From an uncultured Pseudomonadota bacterium (GTDB lineage: Bacteria > Pseudomonadota > Gammaproteobacteria > Burkholderiales > Usitatibacteraceae), in the NCBI GenBank assembly GCA_946885905.1, contig CAMPHL010000148.1, positions 1-6,708 of the forward strand: DNA of 6,708 nt, given 5' to 3'. A program made the position numbers and the translations under genes. How positions within the stretch are numbered: position 1 is the stretch's first letter; the number at the start of each line of letters is the position of its first letter. The notes beneath the pieces were generated by a model. That model was not told where the DNA came from. It did not search any database and saw nothing but the letters and a program-made list of their open reading frames with translations. Of the stretch, positions 1 through 5,832 are shown piece after piece.

Positions 1-188
1 CCACCGCGGGCGCCGGGCGCTACACGGGCGGCCTCTGGGTCGGCAAGTTCATCAAGACCGTGACCTACCAGCGCCTCACGAAGAAAGCCAGCCACAGGAT
101 CGCCCCCATCGTCTCGCGCATCTGCGAGGCCGAGGGGATGATGGCCCACAAGCTCACCGCCGACGTACGCACCGAGCGCTACGACTAA
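1..188 (+). CDS. Histidinol dehydrogenase-family protein, C-terminal end (HpsN-like paralogue), partial
   Basis: This is the last 61 codons of a gene whose 5' end lies outside the window; reading starts at base 3 and ends at TAA 186-188. The visible part holds the motif GRYTGGLWVGKFIKTVTYQ, then a helical tail with AEGMMAHKLTADVR. This matches the C-terminal domain of NAD-dependent HisD-family dehydrogenases. The His at 147-149 (in MAHK) sits where E. coli HisD has a zinc ligand (His419). Biosynthetic HisD normally has a SPLGVYDF-like stretch where this protein has TGGLWVGKF, the form I associate with paralogues such as sulfopropanediol 3-dehydrogenase (HpsN). The gene is followed after 21 bases by a sugar-type ABC importer rather than hisC or hisB, which also argues against histidine biosynthesis. 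Inference: it oxidises a hydroxyl group of the imported compound or a derivative. Family assignment is firm; the substrate is unknown. Active-site residues other than this His are not visible. Confidence 0.85.
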   Translation, partial: TAGAGRYTGGLWVGKFIKTVTYQRLTKKASHRIAPIVSRICEAEGMMAHKLTADVRTERYD

Positions 189-196
189 CGCCCCCC

Positions 197-203
197 AAGG
201 AGG
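197..203 (+). promoter_or_regulatory. Strong ribosome binding site of the solute-binding protein gene
   Basis: AAGGAGG lies 6 bases before the ATG at 210 and is a near-perfect anti-Shine-Dalgarno match. It fixes the start of the binding protein. It is much stronger than anything in front of the permease, ATPase or regulator starts at 1604, 3401 and 4435, which fits a need for excess binding protein. Confidence 0.85.
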
Positions 204-209
204 AAAGCC

Positions 210-1598
210 ATGGACGACAACAACGCAGGACGCTCGCGCCGCAAGTTCCTCGAAGACCTTTCCGTGCTCGCCGGCAGCGCCGCGGCGGGCACGATGCTGC
301 CCACCCTGCCCGCCATCGCGCAGGCGAAGTCCTCGGCCACCGGCACGGTCCGCGTCTGGGGCGAGCCGGGTCCGTACGGCGGCGTCGCCGTGGACGGAAT
401 GAACGAATGGGCCTCGAAGAACGCGCCCGGGCTCAAGTTCCAGATCGAGTCGCTCTCCTGGGACAGCGTGTACGTGAAGCTCATGACGGATCTCGCCGCG
501 CGCCGTCCGGCCAATTGCATCAGCGTCGAATCGCCCATCGCCATGCAGCTCATGGCGCAGGGCCTGCTCGAGCCGGTGGACGACGTGGTCGCCAAGGTGG
601 GCAAGAACCGCCTCATCGACGGTGCGAAATGGGAATACTGGGGCGCGTGGAAGGGCAAGCAGTACGTGCTGCCCGCGCACCACCAGCCGCACCTGCTGCT
701 CGTGCGCCAGGACATCGTGGACGAGCTGGGCCTGGGCGACCCCGACAAGTGGGACTGGAACGACCTGCGCAAGGCCGCGCAGACCATCTCCGAGAAGAAG
801 AAGGACATGGCGGGCATCGCGCTCGCGCTCGGGCGCAACCTCTGCACCGACTACCACTTCGCCGCGCTCCTGCACTCCGCGGGCGGGCGCATGTTCGACG
901 CTTCGAAGCAGTTCGAGGTGGTGTTCGACAGCCCCGCCACGGTGGAAGCGCTCGAGTACGTGAAGTCGCTGCTGCCCTTCATGCCCAAGGGCGCGGTGGG
1001 CTTCAGCTTCCTCGAGGTGGTCGACGCCATCGTGAAGGGCCAGGCCGGCATGGCCTTCTACTGGGGCCGCCCGTACGGCCGCGCCTGGGACGAGAACAAG
1101 GAAGTCTTCAAGAACCTCGAGGCCTACAACCACGCGCGCCATCCCAAGACGGGGAACCGCTCGAACTGGAACGACTTCCAGGGCTGGTGCATCCCGAAGG
1201 CCAACAACCCGTACATCAAGGAGGTGAAGGCCGCGCTCGCCTACTACCAGACCTCCAAGGTGTGGCCGGTGCGTTACTGCCACTCGCTGGTGCCGAACGT
1301 CTCCCCCGTCTACAAGGACGTGGCGGCCGACCCGGCGCTGCAGACGCACCAGTTCTACGAGACCAAGAAGCGCACCATCAACACCTACTACGTGGACTCG
1401 CTCAAGAACTCGAGCAGCACCGCGAACGAGCTGCTGGGCGGCGTGAACCCGCTCGCCGGCATCGTGCACGGGCGCGCCATCCTCGCGCAGACCGTGCAGA
1501 AGGTGGTGATCGACAACATGAAGCCCGCGGACGCCGCCAAGTGGGGCGCGAAAGAGCTCGAATCCGTGCGCAAGGAGCACTTCTCGCTCGTCATCTGA
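210..1598 (+). CDS. ABC transporter solute-binding protein, family 1 (CUT1 sugar type), Tat-exported
   Basis: 462-residue periplasmic binding protein that should capture the substrate and deliver it to the two permeases encoded next. The N-terminus is a twin-arginine signal: SRRKFL at residues 9-14, a hydrophobic stretch at about 17-36, and a likely signal peptidase site after AQA (37-39). Export would therefore be by Tat, already folded. The mature part opens with the strand TGTVRVWGEPGPYGG and has the size and aromatic-rich character of MalE-like family 1 proteins, e.g. WGAWKGKQYVLPAHHQPH near residues 143-160 and MAFYWGRPYGRAW near 281-293. The signal peptide lacks a lipobox Cys, so it is probably soluble. 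The start is fixed by a strong ribosome binding site; the gap to the first permease is only 5 bases. I do not recognise a specific named homologue, so the ligand (sugar, polyol, glycerol-phosphate-like or sulfonate) is open. Confidence 0.9.
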   Translation: MDDNNAGRSRRKFLEDLSVLAGSAAAGTMLPTLPAIAQAKSSATGTVRVWGEPGPYGGVAVDGMNEWASKNAPGLKFQIESLSWDSVYVKLMTDLAARRPANCISVESPIAMQLMAQGLLEPVDDVVAKVGKNRLIDGAKWEYWGAWKGKQYVLPAHHQPHLLLVRQDIVDELGLGDPDKWDWNDLRKAAQTISEKKKDMAGIALALGRNLCTDYHFAALLHSAGGRMFDASKQFEVVFDSPATVEALEYVKSLLPFMPKGAVGFSFLEVVDAIVKGQAGMAFYWGRPYGRAWDENKEVFKNLEAYNHARHPKTGNRSNWNDFQGWCIPKANNPYIKEVKAALAYYQTSKVWPVRYCHSLVPNVSPVYKDVAADPALQTHQFYETKKRTINTYYVDSLKNSSSTANELLGGVNPLAGIVHGRAILAQTVQKVVIDNMKPADAAKWGAKELESVRKEHFSLVI

Positions 1599-1603
1599 CC
1601 GCG

Positions 1604-2491
1604 ATGCGCAAGCACTGGAGGGAGGCCGACAACCGGCTCGGCCTCCTCTTCATCGCGCCCTTCGTCCTCGCGGCGCTGGTGTTCATGGTCTATCCGGTGG
1701 TGGAAAGCATCCGGATGGCCTTCTACTACATCGACCCGCTGAATCCCGACGGTCAGCGCTTCGCGGGCCTCGCCAACTTCGAGACGGTGCTGCGCGACCC
1801 GCTCTTCTGGTCGTCCTTCCGCAACGCCGCCTACTGGACCTTCGTCTCGATCATCCTGCAGACGGTGATCGGGGTCGCCTTCGCGTTGCTGCTCCACCTG
1901 CCGCTGCGCGGCATCTCGATCTTCCGCGGCCTGCTGCTCTTCCCCTACATCGTGCCCACGGTGGTGATCGCGCTCTGCTGGCAATGGATGCTCACCCCGG
2001 ACGGCATCGTGAACCACCTGCTGCGCGTCACGGGCCTCATCGACGAGAACATCTACTGGCTCTCCAAGCCCGACATGGCGATGCTCTCCACCATCATGCT
2101 GAACGTGTGGAAGTACACGCCGTTCGTCACGATCTGCGTGCTGGCCCGGCTGCAGACGGTGCCCATGGAGCTCTATGACGCGGCGCGCGTGGATGGCGCG
2201 GGTGTCGTGCGCCGCTTCTGGGACGTAACACTCCCGCAGCTGGCCGAAGTGCTCGCGGTGGTCGTGGTCTTCCGCACCATCTGGACCTTCAACAAGTTCG
2301 AGGAGATCTACCTCCTCACGCGCGGAGGTCCCGGCACCTCGACCTACAACCTCGCGATCTACTCGTTCGAGCAGTCCATCGCCAACCTGCGCATGGGCGT
2401 GGGTGCGGCCACGGGCGTGATCATGATGATGATGCTGTTCCTCGGCAGCATCCTCTACATCCGCCTCTTCCGCTTCCAGGAGGACGCATGA
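1604..2491 (+). CDS. Sugar-type ABC transporter permease, MalF/UgpA-like
   Basis: 295-residue inner-membrane subunit of the importer. About six membrane segments can be seen, near residues 12-32, 74-98, 108-129, 158-181, 213-230 and 264-286. The cytoplasmic EAA loop that docks on the ATPase is clear: MELYDAARVDGAG followed by RRFWDVTLPQL, residues 188-213. The segment FEEIYLLTRGGPGTSTYNLAIY (232-253) is typical of the MalF/UgpA side of CUT1 permease pairs. The reading frame is open far upstream inside the binding-protein gene, but membrane similarity begins only after the ATG at 1604, five bases after the previous stop. There is no good ribosome binding site close to this ATG (AAGGAG at 1572-1577 is too far), so translation probably depends on ribosomes finishing the binding protein. 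A run of four ATG codons (2423-2434) gives MMMM in the last membrane helix. Confidence 0.93.
   Translation: MRKHWREADNRLGLLFIAPFVLAALVFMVYPVVESIRMAFYYIDPLNPDGQRFAGLANFETVLRDPLFWSSFRNAAYWTFVSIILQTVIGVAFALLLHLPLRGISIFRGLLLFPYIVPTVVIALCWQWMLTPDGIVNHLLRVTGLIDENIYWLSKPDMAMLSTIMLNVWKYTPFVTICVLARLQTVPMELYDAARVDGAGVVRRFWDVTLPQLAEVLAVVVVFRTIWTFNKFEEIYLLTRGGPGTSTYNLAIYSFEQSIANLRMGVGAATGVIMMMMLFLGSILYIRLFRFQEDA
2478..2484 (+). promoter_or_regulatory. Ribosome binding site of the second permease, inside the first permease gene
   Basis: AGGAGGA lies just before the ATG at 2488, within the last codons of the upstream permease. Together with the ATGA overlap of stop and start, it supports coupled and possibly equimolar synthesis of the two permeases. 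Confidence 0.7.
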
Positions 2492-3393
2492 CGCCGATGC
2501 AGAAGGTGCGCGCCCGCAAGTGGCTGGGCAGAGTGGTCGCTTACGGCGCGCTGGTCGTGGTCACGCTCGCCGTCTGCTTTCCGCTCATGTGGGCGCTCTC
2601 CACCTCGCTCAAGCCCAAGGCCGAGCTCTCGACGGCCCCCACGCTCATCCCCAAGCAGGCGACGCTCGAGAACTACCGGCACCTCCTCACCGGCAAGGCG
2701 CAGTACTTCGGCGGCGCCTCGGGCGACTACCAGCCGACCACCGCGCCGCCGCAGTACTTCATGTCGTGGTTCGGCAACAGCGTGATCGTGAGCGTGGGCA
2801 GCACCCTCATCAGCATCGTGATCAGCACCCTCGCCGCCTACAGCGTGACGCGCTTCCGATACCGCTTCCGCATGGCGGTGCCCTACTTCAGCCTGCTGGG
2901 CTACATGGTGCCGTCGATCATCCTGGTGTTCCCGCTCTTCCTGGTGATGACGCGCCTGGAGCTCACCGACTCGCTCTGGAGCCTGACATTGGGGTACGTG
3001 TCGGTGACGCTCCCCTTCTGCATGTGGCTCCTCTGGGCGTTCTTCCGCTCGATCCCGGTGGAGCTCGAGGAAGCGGGGCTCATCGACGGAGCGAGCCGCA
3101 TCCGGGTGTTCTACGAGGTGGTGCTGCCCTCGGCGCTGCCGGGGATCATCGCGGCGGCGATCTTCTCGCTCATCGTGTCGTGGAACGATTACCTCTTCGC
3201 GCGCGTGTTCATGAACACCACCGAGCACTACCCGCTAACCGTGGGCGTGATGCTCTTCTTCGAGGGCGTGCACGTGGACTGGGGGCTCATGATGGCCTCC
3301 GCGGTGCTGATGACCGTGCCCATGGCCGTGCTCTTCATGCTGCTGCAGCGCCACCTCGTCGCGGGCTTCGGCGCCGGCGCGGTGAAGGGCTGA
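2488..3393 (+). CDS. Sugar-type ABC transporter permease, MalG/UgpE-like
   Basis: 301-residue partner permease. Its start overlaps the previous stop by 4 bases (ATGA). Membrane segments are visible near residues 17-38, 96-120, 128-153, 163-187, 215-236 and 265-289. The N-terminal segment is followed by LSTSLKPKAEL, typical of MalG-like proteins. The EAA loop reads VELEEAGLIDGAS then VFYEVVLPSALPG, residues 191-219, with the Gly of the DGA core at 201. SWNDYLFARVF (231-241) is another hallmark of this subunit. One oddity is the loop between the first two membrane segments: after LENYRHLL it continues for more than 20 residues rich in Gly, Tyr, Pro and Thr (about 69-91) before the usual WFGNS, and seems longer than in typical relatives. 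This loop faces the periplasm, where the binding protein docks. The ATPase gene follows after 7 bases. Confidence 0.93.
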   Translation: MTPMQKVRARKWLGRVVAYGALVVVTLAVCFPLMWALSTSLKPKAELSTAPTLIPKQATLENYRHLLTGKAQYFGGASGDYQPTTAPPQYFMSWFGNSVIVSVGSTLISIVISTLAAYSVTRFRYRFRMAVPYFSLLGYMVPSIILVFPLFLVMTRLELTDSLWSLTLGYVSVTLPFCMWLLWAFFRSIPVELEEAGLIDGASRIRVFYEVVLPSALPGIIAAAIFSLIVSWNDYLFARVFMNTTEHYPLTVGVMLFFEGVHVDWGLMMASAVLMTVPMAVLFMLLQRHLVAGFGAGAVKG

Positions 3394-3400
3394 GCGCCGC

Positions 3401-4435
3401 ATGACGATCCGCATCGACGGCATCACCAAGCGCTTCGGCAAGACCGAGGTGCTGCGCTCGGTGAACCTGGAGTTCCCCGAGCGCGAGTTCATCACGCTCG
3501 TGGGGCCGAGCGGCTGCGGCAAGACCACGCTGCTTCGTATCCTCTCGGGGCTGGAGACGCCCACCTCCGGCGAGATCTGGCACGGCGACAAGCCCATCGG
3601 GCACCTCGCCCCTGGGGCGCGCGACATCGCGATGGTGTTCCAGAACTACGCGCTCTACCCGAACATGGACGTGTTCCACAACATGGCTTACGGGTTGCGC
3701 GTCCGACATACGCCGCCCGAGGAGACCAAGCGCCGGGTGCACGAGGCCGCCCGCGTGCTGGAGATCGACCACCTGCTCACGAGGAAGCCGCGCGAGCTCT
3801 CCGGCGGGCAACGCCAGCGGGTGGCTCTGGGCCGCGCCATGGTGCGCCGGCCCTGGCTGTTTCTCCTCGACGAGCCGCTCTCCAACCTCGACGCCAAGCT
3901 GCGCGTCACGATGCGGGGGGAGTTGAAGCGCGTGCACCAGGCGCTGGAGACGACCACCGTCTACGTGACGCACGACCAGCTCGAGGCGATGACGATGTCC
4001 GATCGCATCGCCGTGATGCACGCGGGTATCGTCCAGCAGTTCGCGACGCCGGAGGTGGTGTATCGGCACCCGGCGAACCTCTTCGTGGCGGGCTTCATCG
4101 GCAGTCCGCCCATGAATATCCTGCATGGGGTCGCGCTGACGGACGGTCGCTTGCAGCTTTCCGGCGACATGATCGGTGGCATCCGTCCGCAGGACATCGG
4201 GCTCTCGCTATCGCCGGTGCAAGACGCACTCGAGGGCGAGGTGCAGATGGTGCAGTTGCTCGGCCCCGAGAAGATGGTGGAGGTCTCGTGCGCCGGACGC
4301 ATGTTGTCGGTGATCGTCGATGCCGACCTCGCCGTCGGCACCGGGCAGCGCGCGTGGCTCACGTTCGACCCCGCGCGGCTGCACCTCTTCGACGCGAAGA
4401 CCGAGATGAACGTGCTTCCCACGCCGGGGCCCTGA
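3401..4435 (+). CDS. ABC transporter ATP-binding protein, MalK/UgpC-like
   Basis: 344-residue cytoplasmic ATPase that powers the importer. All nucleotide-binding motifs are intact: Walker A GPSGCGKT (35-42), Q-loop Gln81 in VFQNYALYP, signature LSGGQ (133-137), Walker B LFLLDEP (153-159, Asp157/Glu158), D-loop SNLDAKLR (161-168) and H-loop His191 in YVTHDQ. The CUT1-type boundary AGFIGSPPMN (230-239) leads into a C-terminal regulatory (TOBE) domain containing GGIRPQDI (259-266). The length is slightly below that of classical MalK (around 370), the difference falling in the C-terminal domain. The start at 3401 is 7 bases after the permease stop; GAAGGG at 3384-3389 may serve as a weak, distant ribosome binding site. 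The stop codon TGA shares its last base with the ATG of the LacI-family gene. Family and role are certain; the substrate is not. Such ATPases sometimes serve more than one transporter. Confidence 0.95.
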   Translation: MTIRIDGITKRFGKTEVLRSVNLEFPEREFITLVGPSGCGKTTLLRILSGLETPTSGEIWHGDKPIGHLAPGARDIAMVFQNYALYPNMDVFHNMAYGLRVRHTPPEETKRRVHEAARVLEIDHLLTRKPRELSGGQRQRVALGRAMVRRPWLFLLDEPLSNLDAKLRVTMRGELKRVHQALETTTVYVTHDQLEAMTMSDRIAVMHAGIVQQFATPEVVYRHPANLFVAGFIGSPPMNILHGVALTDGRLQLSGDMIGGIRPQDIGLSLSPVQDALEGEVQMVQLLGPEKMVEVSCAGRMLSVIVDADLAVGTGQRAWLTFDPARLHLFDAKTEMNVLPTPGP

Positions 4436-5460
4436 TGGCGATCGGCAGGGGCTCGGGGAAGGCGACATTGGCGGACGTGGCACGCCGTGCCGGAGTGCAC
4501 AAGGCGACCGCGTCGCGCGCTCTTTCGATGCCCGGCAAGATTTCGTCGGCCACGGTCGCCCGCGTGCGCACCGCGATGCGCGACCTGGGCTACGTCTCGA
4601 ACGGCGTGGCCCGCGCGCTCTCCACGCGCAAGACCCGCACCATCGGCTCGATCCTGCCCACGCTGGACAACGCGATCTATGCCGTGAGCACGGTGAGCCT
4701 CGAGCGCCGGCTCGAGCGCTCGGGCTATGTGCTGCTGGTTTCCTGCCACGAGTTCAACCCGGCGGCCGAGACGCGCGCGCTGGAGGCGATGCTGAGCCGC
4801 GGCGTGGACGGGCTCGTCCTCGTGGGCCAGGAGCATTCGCGGGCAACGCTCGCGCGGCTTCGCTCGAGCGGCGTACCGCACGTCTTCACGTGGAGCAAAG
4901 CGAAGGGCGCGCGCCCCACCGTGGGGTTCGATAACCGGGAGGCGGGGCGCCTCGTCGCGCGCCACCTCGTCGCGCTCGGGCATCGCCGCATCGCCATGAT
5001 CGCGGGCGTGGTCTCGGGCAACGACCGCGCGCGCGACCGCCTGGCGGGGGTTCGCGAGGCGCTCGAGGACGCCGGCATCAAGCTTCGCGACGATCTCGTG
5101 ACGCAGCGCCCCTATTCCCTGGAAGGCGGCGCCGAGGGTTTCATTCACCTGATGCGCGCGGCGCATCCGCCGACCGCCATCATCTGCGGCAACGACGTGC
5201 TGGCGCTAGGGGCGATGCGCGAGGCTCGGATCAAGGGCATCGCGGTTCCCGCCAAGCTCTCGATCACGGGCTTCGACGACATGGCGATGGCGCGCGTGGC
5301 CTCGCCCGAGCTCACCACCGTGCACTTTCCGATGGACGAGGTCGGCTGGAACGCGGGCGAGCTGCTGCTGGGCATGCTTGGGGAGGCGGTGGGCCCGGTG
5401 ACGCGGGACCTGCCGATCACGCTGGTGGCGCGGGAGTCGAGCGGGCCGCCGCCGAGGTAA
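4435..5460 (+). CDS. LacI-family transcriptional regulator
   Basis: 341-residue regulator with an N-terminal helix-turn-helix, ATLADVARRAGVHKATASRAL (residues 10-30), a hinge helix region SNGVARALSTRKT (55-67) that keeps the central Leu62, and a periplasmic-binding-protein-like effector domain from about 68. Typical core pieces are GVDGLVLVG (123-131), PTVGFDNREAGRLVARHL (161-178), NDVLALGAM (253-261) and LSITGFDDMAMA (275-286). The recognition helix has Lys23 and Ala24 at the positions that correspond to LacI Tyr17 and Gln18, the main specificity pair. The frame is open further upstream inside the ATPase gene, but homology begins at the ATG at 4435, which overlaps the ATPase stop as TGATG with no clear ribosome binding site; reinitiation is likely. 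As the last gene of the operon it probably represses or activates the same operon in response to the imported compound or a metabolite. The operator is presumably upstream of the window. Confidence 0.93.
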   Translation: MAIGRGSGKATLADVARRAGVHKATASRALSMPGKISSATVARVRTAMRDLGYVSNGVARALSTRKTRTIGSILPTLDNAIYAVSTVSLERRLERSGYVLLVSCHEFNPAAETRALEAMLSRGVDGLVLVGQEHSRATLARLRSSGVPHVFTWSKAKGARPTVGFDNREAGRLVARHLVALGHRRIAMIAGVVSGNDRARDRLAGVREALEDAGIKLRDDLVTQRPYSLEGGAEGFIHLMRAAHPPTAIICGNDVLALGAMREARIKGIAVPAKLSITGFDDMAMARVASPELTTVHFPMDEVGWNAGELLLGMLGEAVGPVTRDLPITLVARESSGPPPR

Positions 5461-5472
5461 GGGATCACCCTT
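5459..5472. terminator. Possible weak bidirectional terminator between convergent genes
   Basis: AAGGG and CCCTT can form a 5-base-pair stem around the 4-base loop ATCA, exactly over the junction of the two convergent stops. On the + strand a T-rich stretch (TCTT) follows; on the minus strand there is no T run. The stem is short, so this is only a candidate. No better hairpin was seen, and the 4-base gap leaves no room for one outside coding sequence. Confidence 0.2.
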
Positions 5473-5788
5473 TCTTCGAAGCGTCTTTCTTCGAGAGCCG
5501 TTCCTTCAGGTCCGCGAAGGGATTGTGCGTCGCGACGGGATGCGGCGAAGCGGCGGGACTGCTGCCCTGCCCCGTGGCCGCTTCCAGCTGCTTCTGATGC
5601 TCGTTGTCGTGGCAGTACACGCACAGCAGCTCCCAGTTGCTGCCGTCGGGCGGGTTGTTGGAATGGTTGTGGTCCCGGTGGTGGACGGTGAGCTCGCGCA
5701 GGTTGGCGCTGGTGAACTCGCGGGCGCAGCGGCCGCAGATCCATGGATAGATCTTGAGTGCCCGTTCGCGGTAGCTCGATTCGCTCAT
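5465..5788 (-). CDS. yajD: YajD family HNH nuclease-like protein
   Basis: 107-residue protein read from the ATG at 5788. Numbering from there: YRERALKIYPWICGRC (6-21) leads into two zinc-binding CxxC pairs, Cys18/Cys21 and Cys56/Cys59. Between them is the HNH core, VHHRDHNH (35-42) with the HH pair at 36-37, then Asn51 in SNWELLC, and HDNEH at 60-64. The tail ends with the conserved NPFADLKERLSKK, typical of YajD, after a low-complexity Ser/Pro/Ala/Gln linker. E. coli YajD is about the same size; its cellular role and nuclease activity are, to my knowledge, not established. An in-frame ATG at 5812 would add eight residues (MRQGRGIP) and has AAGG four bases upstream. I prefer 5788 because the extra residues do not look conserved and GGGGGA precedes it. 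The gene converges on the LacI-family gene and diverges from the gene at 5833. Confidence 0.88.
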   Translation of the reverse strand: MSESSYRERALKIYPWICGRCAREFTSANLRELTVHHRDHNHSNNPPDGSNWELLCVYCHDNEHQKQLEAATGQGSSPAASPHPVATHNPFADLKERLSKKDASKKG

Positions 5789-5832
5789 GGGGATCCCCCG
5801 TCCTTGCCGCATCGAGCCTTATCATCGCACTC
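5789..5832. promoter_or_regulatory. Short divergent intergenic region, presumed to carry or adjoin both promoters
   Basis: Only 44 bases (20 if the yajD-like gene starts at 5812) separate the two divergent start codons. Transcription of both genes must start in or near this stretch, possibly inside the opposite gene. I could not find a convincing -35/-10 pair. GATAAG (complement of 5819-5824) is a poor -10 candidate for the minus strand, and TTGCCG at 5804-5809 lacks a -10 at proper spacing. There is no ribosome binding site before the ATG at 5833. Confidence 0.3.

Noticed and set aside
1..188. Biosynthetic histidinol dehydrogenase (hisD of the histidine operon)
   Set aside because: The C-terminal motif is GGLWVGKF rather than the usual SPLGVYDF type, and the following genes encode a sugar-type importer rather than his genes.
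407..1603. Upstream in-frame extension of the first permease inside the binding-protein gene
   Set aside because: The extension is Arg/Gly/Ala-rich frame shadow; membrane-protein similarity begins only at the ATG at 1604.
2423..2434. Four tandem ATG codons, possible slippage tract
   Set aside because: Only four units of three bases; slippage would not change frame, and it encodes Met residues in a membrane helix.
2455..3228. Minus-strand open frame opposite the second permease
   Set aside because: Low-complexity Arg/His/Glu-rich product with no motif; the + strand permease explains the region.
4288..4434. Upstream in-frame extension of the LacI-family regulator
   Set aside because: The extra residues are Arg-rich and precede a normal LacI N-terminus; the ATG at 4435 gives standard spacing to the helix-turn-helix.
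3961..5166. Long minus-strand open frame (about 400 codons) across the ATPase and LacI-family genes
   Set aside because: Its translation is Arg/Ala/His-rich with no recognisable domain and no ribosome binding site, and it lies opposite two well-identified genes. Such frames are common in GC-rich DNA.
5804..5825. Promoter with TTGCCG and TATCAT for the SagB-like gene
   Set aside because: The spacing is only about 10 bases instead of 16-18, and both boxes are poor matches.
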